Below, piece after piece: positions 8,860 to 17,297 of a stretch of DNA of 21,186 nucleotides. The stretch is from an uncultured Blautia sp. Lineage in GTDB: Bacteria; Bacillota; Clostridia; Lachnospirales; Lachnospiraceae. The stretch is from NCBI GenBank assembly GCA_900556555.1, contig USPF01000042.1, positions 1 through 21,186 of the forward strand, read 5' to 3'. Under the pieces are notes generated by a model, which did not search any database, was not told the origin of the DNA, and was given only the letters and a program-made list of their open reading frames with translations. The translations under genes were made by a program, and so were the position numbers. Every line of letters begins with the position of its first letter. Position 1 is the first letter of the stretch.

Positions 8860-9768
8860 TTATACTCTTAAATGTTTTCTAATAGAGAAGATACTTCCAA
8901 AAAGACCGATTCCCACACCAAGTCCGATACCTACCGGCAGCAGGAACTGGAATACTGTCCACACATCCAGGAACTGAAGGAAGTTCCCAAGAACACTAAA
9001 TTTAGAAACAATATATCCAATTGCCTTATCATACATAATATAAAGGGCACCCAGTGGAAGTGCTGCACCAATTGCACCTAAAAGAATACCTTCAATGACA
9101 AATGGTGACCTTACGAAAAAGTCTGTGGCACCAATGAGCTTCATAATACCAATTTCTTCCTGCCTGATGGAAATACCCATGGTAATGGTATTGCTGATAA
9201 GGAAAAAGGCTACTGCAAGCAAAATCAGAATAATGATCACAGATACATAAGCAATCAACTTATTAAAGGAAGATAATGTATCTGCTGCCTGTTTAGACTG
9301 CTCTACTTTCCGGACTCCATCCAGTCCTTCAATAAACTTTACCAGATCAGACTGTTTTTCTACATTCTTCAGATACACATTATAGCGGGCAGAGTTTGCA
9401 AGAGGATTTTCTTTGAATCCTTCTGCGATTTCTTCGTCTTCCCCTTCCAGATAAATGTCTTTATATTCTTCCCATGCCTCGTCAGCAGAAATATATTCCA
9501 TGTTGGATACTTCTGCACGTTTCTCAATCTGAGAACCAATCTGGTCAATCTGCTCTTGTTTCGTGCCGTTTTCAAAGTAAACAATAACTGCAACCCCTTC
9601 TTCTGCTGAATGCACAATATAACGGAAGTTCATCAGCAGGGAAAGAAACAGTCCGAATAAAAAGATACATGCAGACATGGTTGCAATAGATGCCAGGGAA
9701 AATCTCAGATTGTTCCAGATGTTTTTAAATCCCTGTTTTAATATGTATGCAATGGTACTAATTCTCAT
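8860..9768 (-). CDS. ftsX: Cell division protein FtsX
   Basis: Permease-like subunit of the FtsEX complex, which transmits ATP hydrolysis by FtsE across the membrane to activate peptidoglycan hydrolases during division or elongation. 302 residues with the expected four-helix topology: transmembrane 1 at about 24-46, a large extracellular domain at about 47-168, and transmembrane 2-4 at about 171-193, 222-245 and 273-296. The conserved cytoplasmic loop IRQEEIGIMKLIGAT (201-215) is typical of FtsX. It overlaps the ftsE 3' end by 11 bases, which implies translational coupling. The usual partner hydrolase (CwlO/PcsB-like or an M23 activator) is not in the window. Confidence 0.96.
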   Translation of the reverse strand: MRISTIAYILKQGFKNIWNNLRFSLASIATMSACIFLFGLFLSLLMNFRYIVHSAEEGVAVIVYFENGTKQEQIDQIGSQIEKRAEVSNMEYISADEAWEEYKDIYLEGEDEEIAEGFKENPLANSARYNVYLKNVEKQSDLVKFIEGLDGVRKVEQSKQAADTLSSFNKLIAYVSVIIILILLAVAFFLISNTITMGISIRQEEIGIMKLIGATDFFVRSPFVIEGILLGAIGAALPLGALYIMYDKAIGYIVSKFSVLGNFLQFLDVWTVFQFLLPVGIGLGVGIGLFGSIFSIRKHLRV

Positions 9769-10444
9769 TCAGATATTCACCTTCTTGTTCGTCGCTTACG
9801 ATGACGCCTTTCTTCATTGTGATAACACGCTTTTTAAACGCATTTACAATTTCTCTGTTGTGAGTAACCACAAGAACTGTAGTTCCTCTCTGGTTGATTT
9901 CCTCCAGAAGTTTCATAATTTCAAAAGAGTTCTGGGGGTCAAGGTTTCCTGTAGGCTCGTCTGCAAGAAGAATGTTTGGCCTGTTTACCAATGCTCTTGC
10001 AAGTGCTACCCTCTGCTGTTCACCACCGGAAAGCTGGTCTGGTTTTGATTTATATTTCTCTGCCAGCCCTACCAGTGTCAGCATCTCAGGCACACGCTTC
10101 TTGATGATTCTGGTGGGCCGCTGGATAACACGCTGGGCAAAAGCAACATTTTCATATACATTTCTGTCTTTTAAAAGCCGGAAATCCTGGAACACAACAC
10201 CTACTCCCCTGCGGTATTTTGCAACTTTTCTCCGGCGCAGTTTATTCAGTTCCTGTCCATTTACGGTAATCGTGCCGCTGGTAGGATCCAGTTCTTTCAG
10301 AAGCAGTTTAATCAGGGTTGATTTCCCGGAACCGCTGTTTCCTACAATAAACACGAATTCACCCTTCTCTACGTGAAGATTCATATGGTCAATGGCTGGC
10401 TGGCCCTTGCTGTATGATTTACTCACGTCTTTTAAATCGATCAT
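9758..10444 (-). CDS. ftsE: Cell division ATP-binding protein FtsE
   Basis: ABC ATPase of the FtsEX complex, cytoplasmic, 228 residues. Walker A is GNSGSGKST (35-43), the Q-loop is Q86, the signature is LSGGEQQR (138-145), Walker B is ILLADE (158-163) followed by PTGNLD, and the switch histidine is H195 in VTHN. The FtsE-specific VGVVFQDFRLL stretch is present. A textbook CAGGAGG lies 7 bases before the ATG. It starts 36 bases after the CdaR-type regulator and overlaps ftsX by 11 bases. Confidence 0.97.
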   Translation of the reverse strand: MIDLKDVSKSYSKGQPAIDHMNLHVEKGEFVFIVGNSGSGKSTLIKLLLKELDPTSGTITVNGQELNKLRRRKVAKYRRGVGVVFQDFRLLKDRNVYENVAFAQRVIQRPTRIIKKRVPEMLTLVGLAEKYKSKPDQLSGGEQQRVALARALVNRPNILLADEPTGNLDPQNSFEIMKLLEEINQRGTTVLVVTHNREIVNAFKKRVITMKKGVIVSDEQEGEYLNEN

Positions 10445-10480
10445 AATAACCTCCTGTTTTCGTCAACAATCAAAAAGATT

Positions 10481-11569
10481 CTAATAATCCAGTGTCTCCA
10501 TATATTTCATATACTTCACTACCATCAGGGCAATCTTAAAGGTAATGGCATCTTCAAAGACACGCAGATCAAGCCCAGTGCTCTTCTGGAGTTTATCCAG
10601 TCTGTACACCAGAGTATTTCTGTGTATAAAAAGCTGTCTGGAAGTTTCTGAGACATTCAGGCTGTTCTCAAAAAACTTATTAATCGTGGTCAGTGTTTCT
10701 TCATCAAAATCATCCGGTGAATGATTATCAAAGATTTCACGGATAAACATTTTACACAGCGGAATAGGAAGCTGGTAAATCAGACGGCCGATTCCCAGGG
10801 AACTGTATGCGATCACATCTCTGTCCCCAAAGAAGATTTTACCTACATCCAGTGCCATCTTCGCTTCTTTGTAAGAACGTGACACTTCTTTTAATTCTTT
10901 TACAATGGTTCCGTAGGCAATGTGGGTCTTTCCGTCTTTTTCCACACCTAAAGTAGTTAAAATGCTGTTTGCTGTTTTTTCTAACTGGGCATAAGTATCT
11001 GTCGGTGCCACTTCTTTGACGATGATAATACTCTTCTCATCTACCGCAGTGACGAAATCTCCTGCCTTACCACCCAGCAGGTTCTTAATATTTTCCAGTG
11101 AACCATAGTCTTTATCCTGGTTCGTTTCCAGAATATAAACTACTCTCTTGACATCCACCTCAATATGAAGTTTTTTTGCTCTGTTATGAATATCCACCAA
11201 AAGCAGATTGTCCAGTAATAAGTTCTTGATAAAATTATCCTTATTAAATCTTTCTTTGTACGCAGTAAGAAGCCCCTGAATCTGGAATACTACTAATTTC
11301 CCCAGTGTATATGCGTCATCTGCTGTGCTGTCCATAATCAGGATATATTCCAGCTGATGATTGTCATAAATCTTAAAATACTGGTTTCCTCTCACTACCT
11401 GGCTGTCTGCCTGAGAATTAGCAAATGCTGCTGCCTCTTCCTGATCGCATACACTTGTGGCAAATGTAGACGCCAATACTTTACCTTCCATATCTGTAAT
11501 GCACAAATCTGTCCTTGAAATTCCTTTCAGCCCGTCAAGGGTACTTTGGAGTATCTGGTTTGATATCAT
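10481..11569 (-). CDS. CdaR/PucR-type transcriptional regulator
   Basis: Cytoplasmic DNA-binding regulator, 362 residues from the ATG at 11569. The N-terminal half (about 1-120) resembles a small-molecule sensor (diacid/GAF-like: TDLCITDMEGKVLAS, then an IYDNHQLEYILIMDS strand region). The middle is a degenerate GGDEF-like region. The C-terminal PucR-type helix-turn-helix is at about 300-345, with NVSETSRQLFIHRNTLVYRL. I chose 11569 rather than the ATG at 11602 because AAGGAG lies 5 bases upstream of it and the extra 11 residues look like leader. A terminator precedes the gene and ftsE follows after 36 bases, so it probably heads the ftsEX operon. Family members sense sugar diacids, purine breakdown products or similar; the ligand here is unknown. 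Confidence 0.85.
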   Translation of the reverse strand: MISNQILQSTLDGLKGISRTDLCITDMEGKVLASTFATSVCDQEEAAAFANSQADSQVVRGNQYFKIYDNHQLEYILIMDSTADDAYTLGKLVVFQIQGLLTAYKERFNKDNFIKNLLLDNLLLVDIHNRAKKLHIEVDVKRVVYILETNQDKDYGSLENIKNLLGGKAGDFVTAVDEKSIIIVKEVAPTDTYAQLEKTANSILTTLGVEKDGKTHIAYGTIVKELKEVSRSYKEAKMALDVGKIFFGDRDVIAYSSLGIGRLIYQLPIPLCKMFIREIFDNHSPDDFDEETLTTINKFFENSLNVSETSRQLFIHRNTLVYRLDKLQKSTGLDLRVFEDAITFKIALMVVKYMKYMETLDY

Positions 11570-11574
11570 GTTTT

Positions 11575-11580
11575 CTCCTT
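11575..11580 (-). promoter_or_regulatory. Ribosome binding site that decides the CdaR-type start
   Basis: AAGGAG on the minus strand, 5 bases before the ATG at 11567-11569. The longer in-frame ATG at 11602 has no comparable site. Confidence 0.7.
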
Positions 11581-11585
11581 CTTTC

Positions 11586-11591
11586 ATTATA
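11586..11591 (-). promoter_or_regulatory. Candidate -10 box before the CdaR-type gene
   Basis: A perfect TATAAT on the minus strand, 16 bases before the start codon. No acceptable -35 lies at 16-18 bases (ACTAGA at 17), and the resulting leader would be very short, so this is weak. Some promoter is expected here because a terminator separates this gene from the VWA gene. Confidence 0.25.
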
Positions 11592-11625
11592 TAGTTTTTC
11601 ATCTGTTATCTAGTTACAAAATCCC

Positions 11626-11668
11626 ATAAAAACAAAAACCCTACTGTATATTTTAATACAAAATCGGG
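11626..11668 (-). terminator. Rho-independent terminator after the VWA gene
   Basis: On the minus strand an imperfect stem runs from CCCGATTTTGTAT to ATATACAGTAGGG (11639-11668) and is followed directly by TTTTTGTTTTT (11628-11638). A smaller AT-only hairpin, ATTACAT...ATGTAAT (11694-11720), lies between the stop codon and this one. Together they separate the MoxR/VWA unit from the CdaR-ftsEX unit. Confidence 0.6.
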
Positions 11669-11727
11669 AAAAAGAAAAGAGAAAACCTAAAATATTACAT
11701 CTTTTTTTCAAAAATGTAATACTTTAT

Positions 11728-13494
11728 TCATATTTCTCTCTCTAATTGTTTCATTAAATATCTCCCGACCACTGGTGAAAAACCGGAAATTTTGCGGATA
11801 TAAGCGAAATCCTTCCCAAAAATTTTCTTTTCTGCGGTCAGATCCTTTTCTTCTCCCGCAAAAACACCCAGAACACAAACGCCCTGGTTTCTGAGTTTTC
11901 GCACCTCAAATGCCGTATCCGACACTGCATAATTTCCATGATATGGTTTTGGATTTCTTGCATTTGGCCGGTTAATGATCACATCATAGGGTCTTCCATC
12001 GCTAAGCACGATTAAAATCTTATGTTCTTCTTCACGCTCTAAAAGCCCATGTCCTGCCGCTTTCACAGCAAGCCCGTCGCGGTTATTGGAAGAGGTCACA
12101 TATTCAAAAATATTTCCGTTTTCATTTCTTGGTGCATCATAGTTCCTGAATTCATGAAGAATTGTGTAATCCCAAAAAGTACAAAAACTCATGACTCTGT
12201 GAGGAATCCCCACATTACTCAGAGCTTCACTTAAAATATATGCCTGAATCGCCACCTGTCCCTGTCTGGAACGCTGGGAACCACTGGCATCTAAAAGCAC
12301 GTCCACCACAAATCTGCTGGAATCCTGGTAAAGCTGCCTGCTGAAAAATTGTCCTTCTGCTGTTCTTCCCACTCTCCAAAGCCGTGCCGGGAGAATGGTT
12401 CCCCTGTCTGACAATACCTCTTCTGTTTCATCACGCATGACCAGCGTTTTTTTCAGCATATCTGTAAGAATCCTGATATTATTTTTAACGATTCTGTGGT
12501 TATCATAATATTCATGGAGGTTTTTATCTTTTTGCTTTCTTGCATATTCGTACTGATAATTTCTCAGCACCGGGTCTTTTAAAATACCTTTTGTGAAATA
12601 AAGGCTGCAGTCACTGTGTATGCCTCTGCACATGAGATAATTCATTCTTTTTTCTTCTGTTTCCGAAAGAAATGTTTTCCCGTAATTACGCTCTACATAC
12701 GAATACATCTGTTCCAGGGCTTTTTGATCGACCACTACAATCTTTTTCCCCTGCTCTTTGCTTTCCTTTTCTTCCTTCTCCTGGAATGCTTCCATAGTGT
12801 CCAGGTTCGTCATCTGTTCTGTAATGTGGTCCAGATACGTCTCCATGGTACTTTCCAGAGCTTCTTCCTGCAAAAATTCTTTCCAGGAAAATTCTGCAAG
12901 ATCTTCCATAGTCACTGCAAGAACCTGTTCCAGATTTCCATGCTGCCTCTCAAAATAAGGGTCTGCAATCTCATTATAGAGCCTGTCTGCGGTCCGTATC
13001 ACTTCCATAGTATCAGAGGTATTCTCCAAGGCCCAGATGCTGTCCATCCAATTCTTCATCTGCTGGGTGGCTGCTCCTCTGCCATCTAAAATTTCCCGGA
13101 ACAAGGCCAGTTTCAGCCTTCCAACGGTATTTTCCTGAAGCCTGTGGAATTCTGAATCCAAAATATCCTCGCAGGCCTTCCTTCTGATATTGGCAACGCC
13201 TTCCCTCTCTTTTATGATTTTACCGGACACAGCAAACTCAATACAGAGCTGGGCAATGGAAAGCAGCGGTGCCTCAGAAGCATGAAGATACATTTTTTTC
13301 ACCAGGTACATAGAAAAGGCTTCCCGGTCAAAATATCTGGCAAAGGCACCCTGTTTGATTCCATCGTATAATGCTGCGTATTCTGATCTGGCAAATGCTT
13401 TCAAATCCGGCTTGAACTCTAAGGCATAGTCCCCGCTCACAGTCCACATGAGATTCTTAATTCTGCTTTCCAGTTCCAGTTCTAATTCTCCCAT
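11728..13494 (-). CDS. VWA-domain protein, partner of the MoxR ATPase (NorD/CoxE-like)
   Basis: 588-residue soluble protein. The first about 390 residues are mostly helical and charged, with an acidic-basic stretch at about 236-251 (EAFQEKEEKESKEQGKK). The C-terminal von Willebrand factor A domain (about 394-580) has an intact metal-ion-dependent adhesion motif D402-x-S404-x-S406 (DASGS), D473 in the NRDGLAV loop and LSDGRP with D499. No signal peptide. It starts 8 bases after the MoxR stop; the nearest GAGG is 13 bases upstream of the ATG, so translation is probably coupled. Homologues are often labelled 'nitric oxide reductase activation protein', but no reductase gene is here, so that name should not be carried over. 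MoxR/VWA pairs act as chaperones or metal-insertion machines for partner complexes; the client here is unknown. Confidence 0.85.
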   Translation of the reverse strand: MGELELELESRIKNLMWTVSGDYALEFKPDLKAFARSEYAALYDGIKQGAFARYFDREAFSMYLVKKMYLHASEAPLLSIAQLCIEFAVSGKIIKEREGVANIRRKACEDILDSEFHRLQENTVGRLKLALFREILDGRGAATQQMKNWMDSIWALENTSDTMEVIRTADRLYNEIADPYFERQHGNLEQVLAVTMEDLAEFSWKEFLQEEALESTMETYLDHITEQMTNLDTMEAFQEKEEKESKEQGKKIVVVDQKALEQMYSYVERNYGKTFLSETEEKRMNYLMCRGIHSDCSLYFTKGILKDPVLRNYQYEYARKQKDKNLHEYYDNHRIVKNNIRILTDMLKKTLVMRDETEEVLSDRGTILPARLWRVGRTAEGQFFSRQLYQDSSRFVVDVLLDASGSQRSRQGQVAIQAYILSEALSNVGIPHRVMSFCTFWDYTILHEFRNYDAPRNENGNIFEYVTSSNNRDGLAVKAAGHGLLEREEEHKILIVLSDGRPYDVIINRPNARNPKPYHGNYAVSDTAFEVRKLRNQGVCVLGVFAGEEKDLTAEKKIFGKDFAYIRKISGFSPVVGRYLMKQLEREI

Positions 13495-13502
13495 ATGTTC
13501 TT

Positions 13503-14426
13503 TTAATCCTCAAATACATCTTCCGGTGTCCATGTCTTGGGAATCCTGGTCATGACTACATCCTGGATGATTTCTTTTTCAAAGACATCAAAACTCTTGT
13601 TCACCACACCCATTTTCACTGCAAATGCCGGTGATAAACCTCTGTGTATGGATTTTAATGCTCCCAGAATTCCTCGAAGATCCAGGGCTTTTGTTGTAAT
13701 CTCACCATTTCTTGCCTTTAACTGTAAGTCCATAAACAATCCGATCCACTGTTTTAATGAACTTTCCTTCAGTCCCGGAAATTTTGACTGAAAAATAAAC
13801 CTCAGGGTATCTTCATCCTGGGGCGGCATATCAATCACAAGGAATCTGGACACCAGAGCCTCATTTAATTCTTTAGTTCCGGCATATCCATAATTCATAG
13901 TCCCGATAAATCTGGAAGCTGGATGCATATCAATCTTATCATATCCCGGCACATCAATGCAGCGGCGGTAATCCAAGGATGCGTGCAGGACAGATACTGC
14001 ATCATTTTTTGCCATATTGATCTCATCTAAAATACCGAAGCCTCCGTACTGGGCACAGCGGTAAATACTTCCTTTTCTAAGCTGCACTTCATTATTCACG
14101 AAAGTATCTGTCCCGATCAAATCGCCGCTGTTGGTATTCACATGAAAGGACACATTATAAACAGGTCTTCCAAATATCCATGCAAGATTTTCTGCCAGCA
14201 CGTTTTTTCCGGTAGCTTTTGCCCCGGTAAGCAGAAGATTTTCTCCTTCCAGCAGGGCTGCTATGGCCATCTCCAAAACTTCTTTTCCATAAAACAGCAT
14301 ATCCGGCTCACTCACTCTGGATAATTCTACTTCCTCCACAGCATATTCTTTCCGGAACAGCTCTACATCCCTGATCAATCCCTCTTGAACCTTCTGTTCC
14401 TTTAGAAATTCTAATGTATGATCCAT
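13503..14426 (-). CDS. MoxR-family AAA+ ATPase
   Basis: 307-residue cytoplasmic AAA+ ATPase of the MoxR/NorQ/CbbQ kind. Walker A is GAKATGKN (68-75, with Asn where Thr/Ser is usual), Walker B is GILDEINMA (131-139), sensor 1 is FIGTMN (173-178) and the arginine-finger segment is VSRF (R194). The pre-sensor insert GTDTFVNNEVQLRKGSIYRC is typical of substrate-remodelling MoxR proteins. GGAGAG lies 5-10 bases before the ATG. It is followed 8 bases later by the VWA gene, the classic MoxR-VWA arrangement. It lies downstream of glnN but is separated from it by a strong terminator, so it needs its own promoter or read-through; I found no convincing promoter. Confidence 0.9.
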   Translation of the reverse strand: MDHTLEFLKEQKVQEGLIRDVELFRKEYAVEEVELSRVSEPDMLFYGKEVLEMAIAALLEGENLLLTGAKATGKNVLAENLAWIFGRPVYNVSFHVNTNSGDLIGTDTFVNNEVQLRKGSIYRCAQYGGFGILDEINMAKNDAVSVLHASLDYRRCIDVPGYDKIDMHPASRFIGTMNYGYAGTKELNEALVSRFLVIDMPPQDEDTLRFIFQSKFPGLKESSLKQWIGLFMDLQLKARNGEITTKALDLRGILGALKSIHRGLSPAFAVKMGVVNKSFDVFEKEIIQDVVMTRIPKTWTPEDVFED

Positions 14427-14454
14427 AATTTCTCTCCATCTCTAAAAAGCTCTA

Positions 14455-14505
14455 TAAAAACAGCAGGGGCTGCTGCATAAACAAATTTAAGTTTAGCAAC
14501 AGCCC
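14455..14505 (-). terminator. Strong rho-independent terminator of glnN
   Basis: On the minus strand GGGCTGTTGC (14496-14505) pairs with GCAGCAGCCC (14467-14476) with one G-U. The stem continues inward as TAAAC/GTTTA around a TTAAATTT loop. CTGCTGTTTTT follows (T-run 14456-14460). It begins 7 bases after the glnN stop. Confidence 0.85.
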
Positions 14506-14512
14506 TCCTTCT

Positions 14513-16627
14513 TTAAACCTCAAACAGCAAATCTCCATAGGACGGCATCGGCCATATTTCTTTATCTACGATCATTTCCAGTTCATCCACCGGTTTTCTC
14601 AATGCTTCCATAGCCGGAACAACCTGGCGGCGGTAATAAAATGCCTTATCCTTTCCATCTTCCATCGCATAGGCAGTCTCTGTAACTTCTTTCAAACGGT
14701 CAGATGCTTCTTTTGTTTCTTTTAATAAAACAGAAGTTTCCTGTAAAAGCCCAGTCTGTACCTCCACGTCTAAAACACCTGCTGCAACAACTGCATTGAT
14801 AGAATCAGCCAGTTGTCTTGTATAACGGATGACCGCAGGAATAATCTGTTTTCCTGCTATATCCAGCATGGTTCTGGCTTCAATATTAATAGCCTTTCCA
14901 TATGCTTCGTATTTGATTTCCTGTCTGGATTCTAATTCTGCTCTTGTAAGGACACCAAATTCTTCAAACAGACTTACTGTTTTCTCCATGGTAAGAGCTT
15001 CCAGGCTCTCTACCATACAGGTAAGGTTCGGCAGTCCTCTTCTATCGGCTTCTTTTACCCATTCATCTGAATATCCATTTCCGTTAAACACGATTCTCTG
15101 ATGCTTAGTAAAATTCTTTTTCATCAAATCATGAACTGCGATTTCAAAATTATCTGCTTTTTCCAGCTCATCACAGGCTTCCTTGAATGCCTGGGCAACA
15201 ATGGTATTTAATACCACATTAGCCGGAGCAATGGAATCCCTGGAACCAACCATACGGAATTCAAATTTATTTCCTGTAAATGCAAAAGGTGATGTCCTGT
15301 TTCTGTCTGCGGTATCCCTCATAAACTCCGGAATTGCTTTTACACCGGTGTCAAGAACTTCTCTTTCAATACTATGATCCGCTGTACCTGTGGTGATCAG
15401 CTGATTCATAACATCGGTAAGCTGTTCTCCTAAAAATACGGAAATAATAGCAGGCGGTGCTTCACTTGCCCCCAGACGGTGGTCATTTCCAACATCTGCT
15501 GCTGATTCACGAAGCAATTCTGCATGTTCATCAACCGCCTTCAAGATACAGCTCAAGACTAAAAGGAACTGAATATTGTCATGCGGTGTATTTCCCGGCT
15601 CTAAAAGATTATAGCCTGTATCTGTAGTTAGAGACCAGTTGTTGTGTTTTCCAGAACCGTTCACACCTGCAAATGGTTTCTCATGAAGCAGACACTTCAT
15701 ACCATGCTGGGAAGCAACTCTTTTCAAGGTCTGCATCACAATCTGATTATGATCCACTTCCACATTTGCTTCTGCATATATCGGAGCAAGTTCGTGCTGT
15801 GCCGGAGCTGCCTCATTATGCTGGGTCTTAGATGTCACACCTAACTTCCACAGTTCTTCATTTACATGTTTCATATAAGCAGAAACACGCTGGCGGATAG
15901 TTCCAAGATAATGATCATCTAATTCCTGGCCTTTCGGCGGCATTGCACCGAATAAGGTACGGCCTGTGAATACCAGGTCTTTTCTTTTGCTGAACATTTC
16001 TTCGCTTACCAGAAAATATTCCTGCTCTGCACCAACAGAGGGGATTACCCTCTTAGCAGTAGTATCTCCGAACAGGCGGAGCAGACGCAGTGCCTGGGTG
16101 TTAATGGCCTGCATGGAGCGAAGAAGTGGTGTCTTCTGATCTAATGCCTCTCCTGTATAAGAACAAAAAGCAGTAGGAATACATAACGTAGCTCCTGCGG
16201 CATCATGACGCACAAAAGCCGGTGATGTACAATCCCACGCTGTATATCCTCTTGCCTCAAAAGTAGCACGAAGCCCTCCTGATGGGAAGGAAGAAGCGTC
16301 TGGTTCCCCTGTGATCAGTTCTTTTCCCGAAAAACTCATCAGCACCTTTCCATTTGGAAGAGGGGCAGTAATAAATGAATCATGCTTTTCTGCTGTCACT
16401 CCTGTAAGAGGCTGAAACCAGTGAGTATAATGGGTAGCACCTTTCTCAATTGCCCATTCCTTCATCTCATGAGCAATTACATCTGCCATCTCCAGAGACA
16501 AATCTTTTCCCTCTAATATGGTCTGTTTCAAATCTTTGTAAACCTTTTTGGGAAGACGCTGCTGCATGACAGAATCATTAAATACATCCTCACCAAAAAT
16601 CTCAGATACGTTAATATATTCACTCAT
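14513..16627 (-). CDS. glnN: Glutamine synthetase, type III
   Basis: ATP-dependent ligation of ammonia to glutamate, the main entry of ammonium into glutamine; cytoplasmic multimer. 704 residues, normal for the large GSIII class and far longer than GSI (about 450). GSIII signatures are present: the N-terminal FTAPL/SFSG region (about 85-100), [11 protein letters not shown] (197-207), [20 protein letters not shown] (269-288), [16 protein letters not shown] (317-332) and the later [16 protein letters not shown] block. GGAGAAAGGAAC precedes the ATG at 16627. It stands alone between a candidate promoter and a strong terminator. No glnR or PII-like gene is nearby. Confidence 0.97.
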   Translation of the reverse strand: MSEYINVSEIFGEDVFNDSVMQQRLPKKVYKDLKQTILEGKDLSLEMADVIAHEMKEWAIEKGATHYTHWFQPLTGVTAEKHDSFITAPLPNGKVLMSFSGKELITGEPDASSFPSGGLRATFEARGYTAWDCTSPAFVRHDAAGATLCIPTAFCSYTGEALDQKTPLLRSMQAINTQALRLLRLFGDTTAKRVIPSVGAEQEYFLVSEEMFSKRKDLVFTGRTLFGAMPPKGQELDDHYLGTIRQRVSAYMKHVNEELWKLGVTSKTQHNEAAPAQHELAPIYAEANVEVDHNQIVMQTLKRVASQHGMKCLLHEKPFAGVNGSGKHNNWSLTTDTGYNLLEPGNTPHDNIQFLLVLSCILKAVDEHAELLRESAADVGNDHRLGASEAPPAIISVFLGEQLTDVMNQLITTGTADHSIEREVLDTGVKAIPEFMRDTADRNRTSPFAFTGNKFEFRMVGSRDSIAPANVVLNTIVAQAFKEACDELEKADNFEIAVHDLMKKNFTKHQRIVFNGNGYSDEWVKEADRRGLPNLTCMVESLEALTMEKTVSLFEEFGVLTRAELESRQEIKYEAYGKAINIEARTMLDIAGKQIIPAVIRYTRQLADSINAVVAAGVLDVEVQTGLLQETSVLLKETKEASDRLKEVTETAYAMEDGKDKAFYYRRQVVPAMEALRKPVDELEMIVDKEIWPMPSYGDLLFEV

Positions 16628-16697
16628 ATCTTTGTTCCTTTCTCCTATGCTCTCCTAGACCCCAGTCCAATGTGCTTATTGCTGTGAAACTGTTATA

Positions 16698-16726
16698 AAG
16701 ATACCGCAAAAAAGCCTATAATGCAA
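16698..16726 (-). promoter_or_regulatory. Candidate promoter of glnN
   Basis: On the minus strand TTGCAT (16721-16726), a 17-base spacer and TATCTT (16698-16703), with TATAAC just beyond. The -35 is poor, but the spacing is right and the gene needs a promoter. The leader to the ATG is about 65 bases; I see no recognisable riboswitch in it. Confidence 0.35.
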
Positions 16727-16736
16727 GTTTTTTTTG

Positions 16737-17297
16737 TCATCCATTCCACCAGATGCCTGCTGCCAGAACCATCAGGCAGACACCGCTAAGCCAGGATAAA
16801 TCCTTTTTAAAAGCAGCTGCAAAACAGGCTCCTATCTTCCATCCTGCTTCCATCATGAGGATTCCGCACAGAAAAGAGCCTGCCACAAGAATCCATTCCC
16901 CTGTCTGTACCAGTCCTGTCCCGATTCCTATTGCAAGACTATCAGCAGATAACGCAAATGCCATGACTGCGGCTTCTGTCCATGTAAGCTTCCTCTTTCT
17001 GCTTTGCTCCCTGCTTTTTTCTGACGGAAACAGCACATTGAAAATCCGGTAAATTCCCATTCCTGCCAATACTCCTGTACACACTACAGAAGTCAGAATT
17101 TCCGGCAAAAAACAAGAAAGGAAATTCCCTGTAAAAACTGCGATTCCCAAAAGAGAACTCATAATCAGATTCATTCCCACAACTTTTAAAAAAGGTATCT
17201 GCACTTTTTGCACACCATATGCAAAACTGACCACAAAAGAGTCTGTGGTCAGCACAAAAATCAATAACATCCCCTGAATCAGTTTCATTGTGTCCAT
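16737..17297 (-). CDS. YtaF/MntP-type multi-pass membrane protein
   Basis: 186-residue protein with about six hydrophobic helices and the duplicated acidic motif of the MntP/YtaF superfamily: TTDSFVVSFAYG (17-28, D19) and SADSLAIGIGTG (117-128, D119), separated by a Lys/Arg-rich cytoplasmic linker (about 93-103). The first motif with YGVQKVQIPF resembles sporulation protein YtaF more than the manganese exporter MntP, so I leave the symbol blank. Cation export is plausible given the conserved membrane aspartates. The ATG at 17297 has GAAGGTG 7 bases upstream, and both lie in a long hairpin that could block translation. It follows the lipid kinase by 65 bases. Start at residue 4 (also Met) cannot be excluded. 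Confidence 0.8.
   Translation of the reverse strand: MDTMKLIQGMLLIFVLTTDSFVVSFAYGVQKVQIPFLKVVGMNLIMSSLLGIAVFTGNFLSCFLPEILTSVVCTGVLAGMGIYRIFNVLFPSEKSREQSRKRKLTWTEAAVMAFALSADSLAIGIGTGLVQTGEWILVAGSFLCGILMMEAGWKIGACFAAAFKKDLSWLSGVCLMVLAAGIWWNG

Noticed and set aside
9369..9617. 82-codon minus-strand frame inside ftsX
   Set aside because: An out-of-frame shadow of the FtsX extracellular domain; Lys/Thr-rich with no ribosome binding site evidence.
9894..10376. 160-codon plus-strand open frame opposite ftsE
   Set aside because: FtsE has all ABC motifs on the other strand; this frame is Ser/Arg/Phe-rich mirror sequence.
12616..13089. 157-codon plus-strand open frame opposite the VWA gene
   Set aside because: It is an antisense shadow of a well-supported minus-strand gene; its translation is rich in Phe/His/Cys with no motif and it has no ribosome binding site that I can see.
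11728..14426. Annotation as nitric oxide reductase activation genes norQ/norD
   Set aside because: The domain pair is similar, but no nor structural gene is present in the window, and the name would imply a function not supported here.
16628..16697. Glutamine riboswitch or other known leader element before glnN
   Set aside because: I could not identify conserved riboswitch cores; the leader is short and largely unstructured by eye.
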